Shown here in pieces: positions 54,921 to 64,000 of a DNA stretch of 64,000 nt (positions within the stretch are counted from its first letter, which is position 1; every line of letters starts with the position of its first letter). Under the pieces are notes generated by a model, which did not search any database, was not told where the DNA came from, and worked only from the letters and a program-made list of their open reading frames with translations. The stretch is taken from contig NC_085885.1 of the NCBI RefSeq assembly GCF_035222275.1, forward strand, positions 2,666,001 through 2,730,000, written 5' to 3'. Origin of the DNA: Podospora bellae-mahoneyi (Eukaryota; Ascomycota; Sordariomycetes; Sordariales; Podosporaceae). The translations under genes were made by a program, and so were the position numbers.

Positions 54921-56259
54921 TTATTTGCCCTTCTCAAGAGCAGGAAAGTCGGCAAACGCCAATTCGTACGCAAACGCCAGCGTGAGCTTTGCGTGCTGAA
55001 TCATGTGGTCGAATGACAAGTACTTAATCAGATCATCAGTAGTGTGGATGTGATTGTCCGAGTACTCAAATGCCGACTCGATAACAAAGGCAGACGGGTA
55101 CCCAGCCTTGGAGGCAGAAGCGTGGTCCGAGCAAGCATAACCACACTTGGTCTCAACAAACGGAATGTCACAGTACTATTATATTGTCAGTATTGACCAG
55201 TCAATAGTTCATAATTATTAAAAAAAATAATAATAAAAAATAAAAAGTAAAATAAAAAACATACCTCGGTGATAATCTTCTTGATAAATTCGGTAAGTTT
55301 GGGGTCAACAAAGTCGACAATAACCCCCACGCTCTCAGGCAAGCCCGCTTGGATAGTTCTAGTGATGAAACCAGTCATGTCCTGCTGAAGCATGGCCTTG
55401 ACATCGCGGCGCTCCTTTTCGTAAGCAGAAAAGATGGCCTGGCTGCCGAGCAGACCGCCCTCCTCGGCGCTGTACCAATGGAACTCGAGCGTGTTGGGGT
55501 GCTTGCCTTTGACGATGTCTTTGGACTGGAGGATGACCCGAAGGGCCTCAAGAATGGTCACGGTGCCGCTTCCATCATCATCCGCCCCGGGAGCCGCCAG
55601 AATACTGGGGAGGAAGAGGTTGATGGAATCCTGGTGGGCACCGATAACAACTGTCTGATTGGTCTTGCCAGGAATGGTGGCAATGATGCTGTTCTGGCCC
55701 CACGGGTGCTTGAAGTGCTTCGCCGTCACATACTTCTCAGCGCCGGCCTCCTTGATCGTCTCTTGAACTTTCCCAAGCAGCCACTCGCTCGATTGGCGGC
55801 CCCAATCTGACTTGTAGTATCGGGTGTGGAACGATGTGAACTTTTCCAAGTTCTCTTCGAGGTGGGATTTGGAGAGGTTGGCGAACAATGGTTTCACCGC
55901 GTCTTGGTATGTGGGCTTCTTTGGGAAGACAGCCTTTTTCTTGGGTGGTCCGACGAGGGTGTTGATGGTGGCGCCGAGGTCAGGGTGCTCGGTAATATCG
56001 AAGAAGTTGATACCTTTCTGTTGAGAGAAGTCAACATCAGTAACAGCTTGAGCGAATTGGGACGAAAGAATTGGCTTACACGGCGCAGGGCCCATTTCTC
56101 GTCTTCTGTCACCCATCGTGTGTTGCCAGGGGAGATCTCGATGTGATAAGTTGCAGCGGCGGCCTCTTCATGGGTCATGGGCCGCTGTGTATCGCCAGCG
56201 AGGTTGACGTTGCGGGCGCTGACTGCGGGGAGCAGAAGCGCGAGTAATGAAGCCTTCAT
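54921..56259 (-). CDS. Secreted M28 leucine aminopeptidase
   Basis: Three exons, 56259-56080, 56017-55265 and 55175-54921, encode 395 aa. Signal peptide [15 protein letters not shown] is followed by a propeptide. The M28 zinc-ligand set is complete: VVIGAHQDS (His188), PGADDDGSG (Asp206-208), [12 protein letters not shown] (Glu245/246), MLQQDMTG (Asp273) and [10 protein letters not shown] (His355). A Cys pair (CGYAC) matches the family disulfide. Intron 2 is 89 bp and extremely A/T-rich. The enzyme removes N-terminal Leu and similar residues from peptides outside the cell. Length and residue set match fungal LAP1/vibriolysin-type aminopeptidases. Confidence 0.95.
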
Positions 56260-56550
56260 GGTGATGTGTATTCGATTCACTGTTCAACAATAGGGATGTA
56301 AACAGGAGGTTGGTGTTGGAGGATTGGATGCATTCAGCTGTCGCCTTTTCTGGGTGCGACAGGTACCTGGAAGCTCGGGTTGGTCAGCAGGGGAACCGAC
56401 CAATCACAGCTTCCCTAGCCTGTCACAACACCCTCTCTGTGTCATTAGCCGGCCATGTTGACTAACCTTTTTCCCAAAGTAAATAACGGTGAAGCTTCCA
56501 GGTTCATGAGGAGGTCCCTTTGGACATCAAGTTGGAGATGATTTGCGTCT

Positions 56551-56628
56551 CCTCCGCTAAATCAACCTTCACTAAATCAAACCTCCACTAAATCCACCTC
56601 CACTAAATCAACCTTCCACTAAATCAAC
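56551..56628. repeat. 15/16-bp minisatellite, five units
   Basis: The core CACTAAATCAACCTYC recurs with CTAA at 56557, 56572, 56588, 56603 and 56619, spaced alternately 15 and 16 bp. It lies in non-coding DNA between two divergently oriented genes. Confidence 0.85.
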
Positions 56629-57183
56629 AGCGTGCAAGCCAGCGATAAGGAACAATGGAGGGATTGTCAGTGGCATCTGTCCCACAACCATCAGTTGATG
56701 ATTTCTGGCTTCTGGATAGATACATGAATCTCAACTGGAATTCCTGAGGCAAGCTGCCAGATGCATTCCGGCCGCATCCCGGCGCTCCGGTCAACAACAC
56801 ATCGACGACAGCAGCTGACGTCATTTCCAGACATCAAGGTGCCAGCCTCAGCCCTCCTCTTGCCAAGCCACGCAAGCTTGTGATCACCCCCGCCTGCCCT
56901 TGATTTTGGCTCCCCGGCGGACCTGAAGCGCTGTGTCCCTGCGTCGGTTTAGTGGACGGTTGGGACGGTTCATGACAAGACCTGTCGTCATGAACCATGC
57001 GTGAGCTCGGATTAGGTGTTTCTATCTTCATTTTGGCTTTCTGGACAATAATCCCAGTTTATTTTCTTCGCTCCAACGATTTGTCGCCACATACATTGTA
57101 ATATTGTGAGGGTAATCGTTATCTTAAAAGACTGTCCCGTTCAGTGGTTGATCAGCCCCTGAAGCCCCTGAAAAGCCATCAAC
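56629..57183. other. Intergenic, upstream of the PLD-like gene
   Basis: No gene recognised. A short inverted pair (GACAAGACC..GTC near 56970-56990, with TCATGA on both sides) is seen. Confidence 0.35.
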
Positions 57184-59197
57184 ATGAAGAAACACCAGAT
57201 CAGCCTCGAAAACAACCACATCAACGACCGCCTGTTGGACTTGTGCACCTCAACTCAAAGCGTCTCATCCCTCATATCTCAAGACCCTACAATAAGTCCT
57301 GCGGATGCATGGGAAAAGTTGTATGGCAAAACCGCGCTGGCGATTGCAGAAAACGAGAAAGAGCATGCAAATGGAGCAATAGACGGGGGCCTGTTGGAGC
57401 TGAAGAAGGCCGAGATGTGTGGGAGATGGGGAGACACGAAGCCGAGTGAGCTCTTTTTGAAGGTAAAGTTCTTCAATGGCAGCGGAAATGCAGGCACAGC
57501 TAAACGCATGGCAGATCTATCATGATGCACTGTGCACGCTCAACGAGAGTCCTTCTCGGGGAATGGTCAGTCCTTCGCTGATGGGGTCCCACGGGACCAT
57601 TCCGCTAACGATCATTTCGACGTACGTCTCACCAGTCCGGAGAATCGAGTGAGTGCTGAAGAAGAATAGCATACCCGACATATGTCGGCACATTGCCAAC
57701 GTCATCGTGCGAGCCCAAACAGAGGTCTTTCTGGCAACAAACTACTGGCAAAATGGTGCAGCATCTGCCTACATCACGGAAGCTATCCGTGAGCTAGACC
57801 GCCGTGTAGCTGCAAGGGGTGGCCCAAGGGTAAAGGTCAAGATCATATACGACCGAGGCAGCCCAAAACAAGTGTTTGAGCCACGTTATTTCGTATCGGA
57901 GAAGGACTTTGCCGGACCAAACGTCAACTTGCCTCGACGATCAGAGATCCCGAATCTCGAGATGGACGTGGTCAACTACCACCGGCCAGTCATGGGTACC
58001 TTCCACGCTAAGTACGTGGTTGTCGACCGCAAGATTGCGCTGCTCCAGAGCAACAATGTCCAGGACAACGACAACCTGGAGATGATGATCCACCTGGAGG
58101 GCCCCGTTGTCGATTCTTTTGTCGATGTCGCCCTGCTCTCCTGGGGCAAGCCCTGGGATGGCTTCAGTGAAGTCCAAGAAGAGATTGAACAAGCCGATGG
58201 AAGCATGGCAGCAGTAGCAAACGGCCGCGCTGTTTTGCCAGATGTCAACACCCTACCTCACGACAACAGCCTCCACACTCCGTCCCGCCCTCACCACGAT
58301 CCGGATGTCGCCTCCGAAGTCGCCCGCTTCAACACCTTCCTCACCCCGACCACGAACAAAACCCACCTCGACGCGGTCAACGCCCTGCTCAACCACACCA
58401 CCAATCCTTCCCTCCGCCCTGACCCAACCCTCAACCCTGATCCTCCCGAGCCTGACCGCTTCACGCCTTACATCCCGCATTCCACCTCTCCCTTTCCCAT
58501 AGCACTAGTCACCCGCTCCCCCTACGGGCCCCCAACCCACCACTCCCTCCCCAACCCCCAAAACGCCGCCTGGCTCTCCGCGCTCAAACACGCTACAAAG
58601 ACAGTCTTTATCCAATCCCCCACCCTCAACGCGGAACCGCTCATCCCGGCCATCATCGAGGCCTGCGAGCGCGGGGTGGAGGTGACGTGTTGGATATGTC
58701 TGGGGTACAACGACGCGGGTGAGCTCCTGCCCCATCAAGGGGGTCACAACGAAAAGATTGCAAAGGAGCTGTATGGCTCTTTGTCAGAGGGTGGGAGGGA
58801 GAAGTTGAGATATGGGTGGTATGTGGGGAGGGATCAGACCGTGCCGATTGTGCAGAGCAAGAGGGAGAGGTCGTGTCACGTCAAGATCATGGTTGTTGAT
58901 GGGGCGGTGGGCGTGATGGGGAATGGGAATCAGGATACGCAGAGCTGGTTTCATAGTTGTGAGGTTAATGTTTTGGTTGATAGTAGGGAGGTTTGTGGGG
59001 AGTGGGTGAGGGGGTTGGGGAGGAATCAGAATACGGGGGTGTATGGGCGGTTGAATGGGGAAGAGGGGGTTTGGAGGGATCAGGAGGGGAAAGAGGCGGA
59101 GGGGGCGATTGGGCCTGGGGCTGGGGGAGGGGGGATGGGGTGGGTTAGGGGCGTTGTTGGGGCTGTTAGGAGGGTTAAGGGGACGGGCGGGTTTTAG
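57184..59197 (+). CDS. Phospholipase D-like protein with two HKD motifs
   Basis: Exons 57184-57462, 57515-57621 and 57670-59197 give 637 aa. The 48-bp second intron (donor GTACGT, TAG acceptor) was chosen because it restores the frame and yields PLTIISTIPDICRHIANVIV. Motif 1 is TFHAKYVVVD (His241) and motif 2 is SCHVKIMVVDG (His532), both full HxKxxxxD patterns. GNGNQDTQSWFHS follows motif 2, as in the PLD superfamily. A Pro/Asn-rich insert (about 330-400) separates the halves. The C-terminus is a Gly-rich basic tail. There is no signal peptide. It resembles fungal PLD-like and cardiolipin-synthase-like enzymes; a phosphodiesterase or transphosphatidylase is likely, and the lipid or nucleic-acid substrate is unknown. 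Confidence 0.88.
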
Positions 59198-59561
59198 GGG
59201 CCGGGGGCGGGGTATTTAGGGAGATGATACTGAAGGGGGTATAGTGAGGAACCGGCAAAACATCGAGATGAAGCAGCTGGTTGGCAAGACAGGACGGCTG
59301 CTGTTTTTTTTCTTTTCTTTTCTTTTTTTTTTTGGATACAATGGCCTCCTCTTCGCGTTTCGTATGTAAGAGCATTGCGAAGGTGAAGGGTGAGGGCATT
59401 GAATTCGAAGAACACCGAGTTCTCATTGCCGGCCAGTCGCTTCGTCTTGATCCTTTGTAATTATCCTCCCCAAGCCCAGAAGTCCATTGCCAGCTCACGA
59501 TACAACGAAACGAATATTATCCCTCTCCAAGGGCGTAATCCTGAAAGCATAGACAACACCG

Positions 59562-60206
59562 CTACACCACCCGCAAACCCCTCCCCTCCTCCCCCTCCCC
59601 CTGCCCAAACTCCCAACCCTCGGCCCTAAACAACCTCCTACTCAACACCTCCACCGCCTCCAACCTCCAACCAACATACCAACTCCCCACCGTCACAACA
59701 AACAACCCCCACGAGCAAACATTCTCCAATCCTGAGCTCGCCGCCGCCAGCAAAATCACCGTCTCGTCCGCGGCCATGATGTAAAAGTAGACGGGCTTCC
59801 AACCCTGTTCTAGTAGCTCACAGTCCAGGCTGGCGATGCAAAAGTGGACATAACTCGATATTATGATTGCCAGAGAGGTGATGATCGTGTCGGCTAGTAG
59901 GAGGCAGTGGTGGTTGGATAGAGGGCCGGGGATGGGGAGGAGGGAGAGGAAGCTGGGGTGGTAAGTTATGAGGATGAGGAGTTGGAGGGTGAAGAGGAGG
60001 AGGGCGGTGAGTTGGCGGAGGGAGGTTGGGTAGTCCCAGGTTTCTTGGGGGGTCGTCTCTGGGGATTGAGCTGGTATGACGAGGGGGAGGCTTGTTTCTA
60101 GTTTGAGGAGGATTGGGGTTCTGGGTCTGGATGGTGGTGGGTGGTTTGATATGGGGAGGAGTGGTGATGATTGTTGTTGGGCTGAGTCTTGGTCCTTGGT
60201 GTCCAT
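59562..60206 (-). CDS. Small multi-helix membrane protein, unknown
   Basis: 214 aa from the ATG at 60206 (MDTKDQDSAQQQSSPLLPIS). A Pro/Ser-rich cytosolic head of about 60 residues is followed by four hydrophobic helices: LRQLTALLLFTLQLLILIT, LADTIITSLAIIISSYVHFC, VYFYIMAADETVILLAAASS and SWGLFVVTVGSWYVGW. Polar residues between helices are few. An upstream in-frame ATG at 60356 would add another hydrophobic stretch but lies in the leader. No family recognised. It is convergent with the PLD-like gene, 364 bp between stops. Confidence 0.6.
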   Translation of the reverse strand: MDTKDQDSAQQQSSPLLPISNHPPPSRPRTPILLKLETSLPLVIPAQSPETTPQETWDYPTSLRQLTALLLFTLQLLILITYHPSFLSLLPIPGPLSNHHCLLLADTIITSLAIIISSYVHFCIASLDCELLEQGWKPVYFYIMAADETVILLAAASSGLENVCSWGLFVVTVGSWYVGWRLEAVEVLSRRLFRAEGWEFGQGEGEEGRGLRVV

Positions 60207-61363
60207 GTTGGTGATGATGGTGTTGATATTACTGGTAAGGTATAAGTAAAGAGCGAATAGATAGTCGGTGGACGGTTTATGAAAATGCAAGGTCAAGCCC
60301 AAAACAAAGGAAAAAAAAATAGGGACCAAAGGGAAGTGGTATGGGAGAGACAGCATTGATATTTAGGGTGATGCGGCCATGCTTGGAACTTTTGCGTGAT
60401 GAAAAGCGACCATATAAGGGTTCAGCTCGGAAAACACGCCCTGCGTTAATACCAGAAAGGGATGATATCAAGGTCCAAATAGGGGCTACTCAAATAAAAC
60501 GATAATAAGTGACAACGCCTCCCTGCAGATCCACCACTGGCTTTGCTTCTGACAGACTCGGCTGGCATTCTGTTTCATGCAGTGTGGAACAGGTGGCACG
60601 AATACGTTGGGAAGAAGAAGAAGAACAAAGAAGAAGCTCTCTCGCTCGCTCTCATCCGTGTGTATTTGGCGGGTGGTGTGTGTTGGCTCTGCGAAGGATT
60701 ATGCCAAGACAGGGGTTTTTATGGGGCCCAACGTGAAACCCAGGCAAGGGTTGAAGGTGGCTGTGGCTGTGGAGGTAATGGGGCTAGATTAATTGTGATT
60801 TTGACTTGAGCATACGGATAACCGCCTGTGCCGTTGGATCGCATTGTGATATCATGGGAGTTGTTGGGCTTGTCGGGTTTGCAATCTGGCCATGGTCAGC
60901 GTGACATGTTCTAGAACATTGCTAATTTGGTCAGGTAGCTAGCTCCCTGAGTGACAGCGGGGGTGCCGGGGATGTTTAGGGGACGAGCAGTGTCAATCGA
61001 AAATCAGAACAGCTGGGTATCGAGCATAAAGTTGTTGTAGTGGAGAATCCCTTCATGCAGGTGGTTGTGGTGGGTGGGTGATCAAGAAGTGGGACTGGAG
61101 CTGCGCGTCACCACGCGACAAAAGCTTATCTTATCGAGCACGTCGTCGCCGCAATTGTTGCATCTGGCTTCAACCGCAAGCTCCTACAAGGCCATTGTCC
61201 AAAGGCCACTCAATCGTCAAAATCTGTCGCAACTGCCATACGTGACCCAAGGCAGCCTGTGCAAATCCCCATCCAGACAAACCTTTCTCTGCGTGGCTCC
61301 TCACCTCGACCTTGAACCTCGACCGCCTCTCCGCCCCCGCATGACGACGGTATCACGGCCCCG
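60207..61363. other. Intergenic, between two divergent genes
   Basis: Probable promoters of the small membrane protein and of CTK2. No other gene supported. Confidence 0.4.
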
Positions 61364-62856
61364 ATGGCACCATCCGCGGCGAACCCGACGGCTCCGGCCG
61401 CTAACGGACAGTCCGCCGCCCCCGCCGACGATGTCCCGATAGGACCTGTCACCGGCCTGTCTGACATGGCCACCCAGTATATCTCGGAGCAGACACTACA
61501 ACAGAGGCTCAAGGCCATAGCGTACGAAGAGGCAAAGGACGACCATTATAGGATAAGAGGCGTCCAATTGATTGACAACGTCCGCGAGGCACTGCAATTG
61601 TACGGCCACCATTGCTTTCCGTGACCAAGTTCAAGACGCTGACGCGCTGCTAGACCCATCAAGACATTCGATACCGCAGCGATATACTACCACCGATTTC
61701 GGATCAGGTTTCCAAGTAGCGAATACAACTATGAAGATGTTGCACTTGCCGCTTTGTTTGTGGCCTGCAAGTCTGAGGATACCATCAAAAAGTCACGAGA
61801 TATTCTCTGCGCTGCCCATAACCTACGGTCCCCCCACGACAAGAAGACACCTGATGACAAGGTAAGGATGTTCTTCGTCCATCCACTTTCTGAAATCTGT
61901 CCTGACAGCCAACGCAGCATTTTGATGCCCCCTCCAAGTTCACGATAGGACTTGAACGCCACATTCTCGAAACCATCGGCTTCGACTTTCGAGCGCCATA
62001 CCCGCAGAAGTTGTTGATCAAGATGGCCAAGAAGCTGGTACCGGAAGGGGAGCGCAACATGAAGTTTCCACGGGGAGAATGGAGCACGCTCACTTCATCG
62101 GAAAAACTACTACATACGGCCTACGACATGTCCATTGACATTTACAAGACCTTCGTGCCCATCAAGCAGACAGCCCTCACCATGGTGTTGTCTATTGTGA
62201 GACTCACGGCCATGTTGATGGAACAAAGCTTGGAGCCGCCGAGGTTCAAAACGAAGGTGGCATCGCGTACGCAAGAAGCGTGTGTGTATGAGACGATGTT
62301 GGATCTTATGGATCTATACACCACCCACCCACGTTCCACCAAGGTCGGACTCAACTACGAGCTTCAGCACCTGATGGATGTCAAGATCGAGATCAACAAG
62401 AGAATGACAGCCGAAGGCTTTCAGCGATACAACGCCATGTGCAAAAAGTGCACCGATCAACCTGACAACCGTTCTGTCACGCCGGGGTCCGTAAACTCGC
62501 CAGCAACCAACATCTCCGGGACCGGGGGGACCTCAGTTAAGCGCAAGAGGGCGAACAGCGAAGGCACCCTGCGCTTTGTGTTTGACGCGGGAGCTGCCCG
62601 CCAGGAACGAAATCTGGCTGCGACATATTTCAACGACGAATACGAGGAGTACGAGGTGGAGGTGGAAGAAGAGATCAAGGTCCCACCAACTGATCCCCGG
62701 CATAACGCGGGCGGCGGACGGGGCAGCCATCACGGGCACCACGGTGGCCACCACAACAATCGACACGACTACGGCTACCACAACAGAGGCGGTAGGCACC
62801 CATATCACGATAACCGACACAGGGGCAACCGGCGAGGAGGCGCTGGGATGAACTAG
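61364..62856 (+). CDS. CTK2: CTD-kinase cyclin subunit (Ctk2-like)
   Basis: Exons 61364-61599, 61654-61861 and 61918-62856 (introns 54 and 56 bp) give 460 aa. After a Pro/Ala-rich head comes the first cyclin fold (PIKTFDTAAIYYHRFRIRFP, then VALAALFVACKSEDTIKKSR). The second fold includes FTIGLERHILETIGFDFRAP and LLHTAYDMSIDIYKTFVPIK. The order and the K-S-E-D motif match Ctk2, the cyclin of the kinase that phosphorylates Ser2 of the RNA polymerase II tail. The end is His/Gly/Arg-rich (HHGHHGGHHNNRHDYGY). The stop is a TAG at 62854-62856. The frame reopens soon after; see the next entry. Confidence 0.92.
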
Positions 62857-62880
62857 AGGTCTGCGCCGAGGTCGGGCTAG

Positions 62881-63630
62881 GCGTCTCCTCCGGGTATTGG
62901 ACACGGCCAGCCGACACCGGACCAGCCTTTTCCTCCTGGGCCTCAGTTCACGTTGTCTATTCGGCCAAAGCCATCTGAAAAGCCCAAAGAACCTGTACCT
63001 GAAACGCCGAAAGAACCCGCGATTGGAAAGCCCAAAGAAGCAATACCCAAACAGGCCAAAGAACAACTGACAACACCTCAGAAGAGAGTCGTCCCCGACG
63101 AAGCCAATATGCCAGGCTCGCCGAGTGCAAAGCGCCCTGCCGTGGCACACACTGCTGCTGTGTACCGTGCCGTGCCGCAGCCCTACGGTCATGCCCATCC
63201 CAAGCAGCCTGTGGCTCAGGATCCCTACCACGTCACGTATTCCGCCGGCGGTGGGCCATCGGGGTATGCGCATCTGGGGAGAGTGGTGCCTCAAGCATTC
63301 TTCAACAGGCTCAGGGGCCGGCGCTTCGTAAGAGACAGGACCCATCCGTGGCAAGACCCCAGTAGTGCCACGACAGGGCGGACAAGAAGTGGATATGTAG
63401 GAAGGAACGAGTTGCCTCCTTGGAGGCGAGGTGGTAGTCTTGTGCCTGCGGCGGAGGTGCAGGGTCAACAGCAGGGCAGCGCGTCGGGTGAGACGGAAGG
63501 TCCACCACAACAGACCGATGCGCCGGACGAGAAGCAGGAGGGCGCTACCAAGGATGAGGAAGAAGGTGCAGCAGCACAGGATCAGGAGCAGAAGAAAGAC
63601 ACAGCAGAAGATGAGAAGCCTGAGGGATAG
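62881..63630 (+). other. In-frame open tract following the CTK2 stop
   Basis: After the CTK2 TAG (62854) and one more TAG (62878), the same frame stays open for 249 codons to 63630. The content is protein-like but low-complexity. It starts SPPGIGHGQPTPDQPFPPGP, then has a Lys/Pro/Glu repeat (KPKEPVPETPKEPAIGKPKE), then NMPGSPSAKRPAVAH and RRFVRDRTHPWQDPSS, and finally an acidic Gln/Glu tail. No ATG lies near its 5' end (the first is inside). No intron of correct phase that removes both TAGs was found. It may be a former or alternative C-terminus of the cyclin, or an exon of an otherwise unseen gene. Confidence 0.45.
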
Positions 63631-63938
63631 AAAGACATGTTGTCATGCTGGGTGTGTTATTGGTGTTTGGAGTCTACGGGAGTTCAGATCAGCGGATGAT
63701 GATTGATACCCAAAACTACACCACAAGACGGTGAGGCGGCTTGATGTGCAGGTTTTGGAAAAGAGACAAGGCATTGCTGCTGCTCAAAGTGTATAAATTC
63801 TAGATGAAGACGTTGGGTTGGGGGGGTCGTTCGTTCCCGAAAGCGAGAAAATAGTACCTAACCTACCAACCAACGCCATGCTAAACATGAGAGCGTATGC
63901 AAATGCCTTTTTTTTTTTTTTTTTTCTCTAAAGGGGGG

Positions 63939-64000
63939 TCAAGTATCCTCCTCCCCCCGCCTCATCAACGCTTCCCTCAGCAGTTGTCTGTGCTCCTTTA
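63939..64000 (-). CDS. C-terminal end of a gene running off the window
   Basis: Minus-strand frame entering at 64000 and ending with TGA at 63939-63941, encoding KEHRQLLREALMRRGEEDT. The helical, charged content and the position tail-to-tail with the CTK2 region suggest a real gene end. Too short to identify. Confidence 0.4.
   Translation of the reverse strand, partial: KEHRQLLREALMRRGEEDT

Noticed and set aside
62533-63510. 325-codon minus-strand frame opposite CTK2 and its downstream tract
   Set aside because: An antisense shadow of low-complexity plus-strand coding; rich in Arg/Val runs with no domain.

Overview
The window looks like nuclear DNA of a filamentous ascomycete, most likely a sordariomycete. 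Genes are dense and lie on both strands. Introns are short (about 45-95 bp) with GTRNGT-like donors and CTRAY branch points. Housekeeping proteins are clearly fungal in type: an Esf1-like nucleolar protein, the AFG1 mitochondrial ATPase and a CTD-kinase cyclin. Fungal accessory families also occur, including HET, hydrolase-NACHT-ankyrin, IFI6-16, CHAT and an AstC-like HAD/terpene cyclase. No tRNA, rRNA or CRISPR array was recognised.

Layout. 1-9 kb: a secreted CE1 esterase cut by the window edge, an eroded unknown gene, a small methyltransferase-fold protein and a FAR1-type zinc-finger protein with a polyQ tract. 9.8-22.5 kb is an accessory stretch. It holds two IFI6-16 (ISG12-like) small membrane proteins on either side of a broken HET gene and an unknown Arg-rich gene, then a methyltransferase with a frame break, pieces of a membrane-protein gene, and two diverged copies of a dispersed repeat. 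23-26.5 kb: Esf1 and a membrane-anchored protein.

27.3-37 kb is a second accessory block. It contains a decayed NLR-like gene (alpha/beta-hydrolase, NACHT, ankyrin) and a divergently transcribed pair of long helical proteins. One member of the pair (759 aa) carries a single 45-residue hydrophobic segment between coiled coils. A beta-trefoil (QxW)3 lectin follows. 37-42 kb: a HAD/class II terpene cyclase fusion with a DIETT motif, a solo LTR with a perfect 5-bp target duplication, and a GPI-type cupredoxin. 42-50 kb: an unknown protein, a 1225-aa protein ending in a CHAT protease domain, a broken Cys-rich gene, and an open frame split by one in-frame TAG.

51-64 kb is mainly core genome: AFG1, an ICMT/DUF1295-like membrane protein, a secreted M28 aminopeptidase, a two-HKD phospholipase D-like protein, a small four-helix membrane protein, the CTD-kinase cyclin (CTK2) with an open in-frame tract beyond its stop, and the C-terminus of one more gene.

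How the genes may fit together. Self-recognition and cell-death families (HET, NACHT-ankyrin, IFI6-16, CHAT), the helical pair and a lectin fall in the same 40 kb among relics and repeats. This suggests an allorecognition or defence-type accessory region. That is inference from gene families, not a demonstrated pathway. Exon joins were deduced by eye from frame continuity and splice consensus; no database search was possible.
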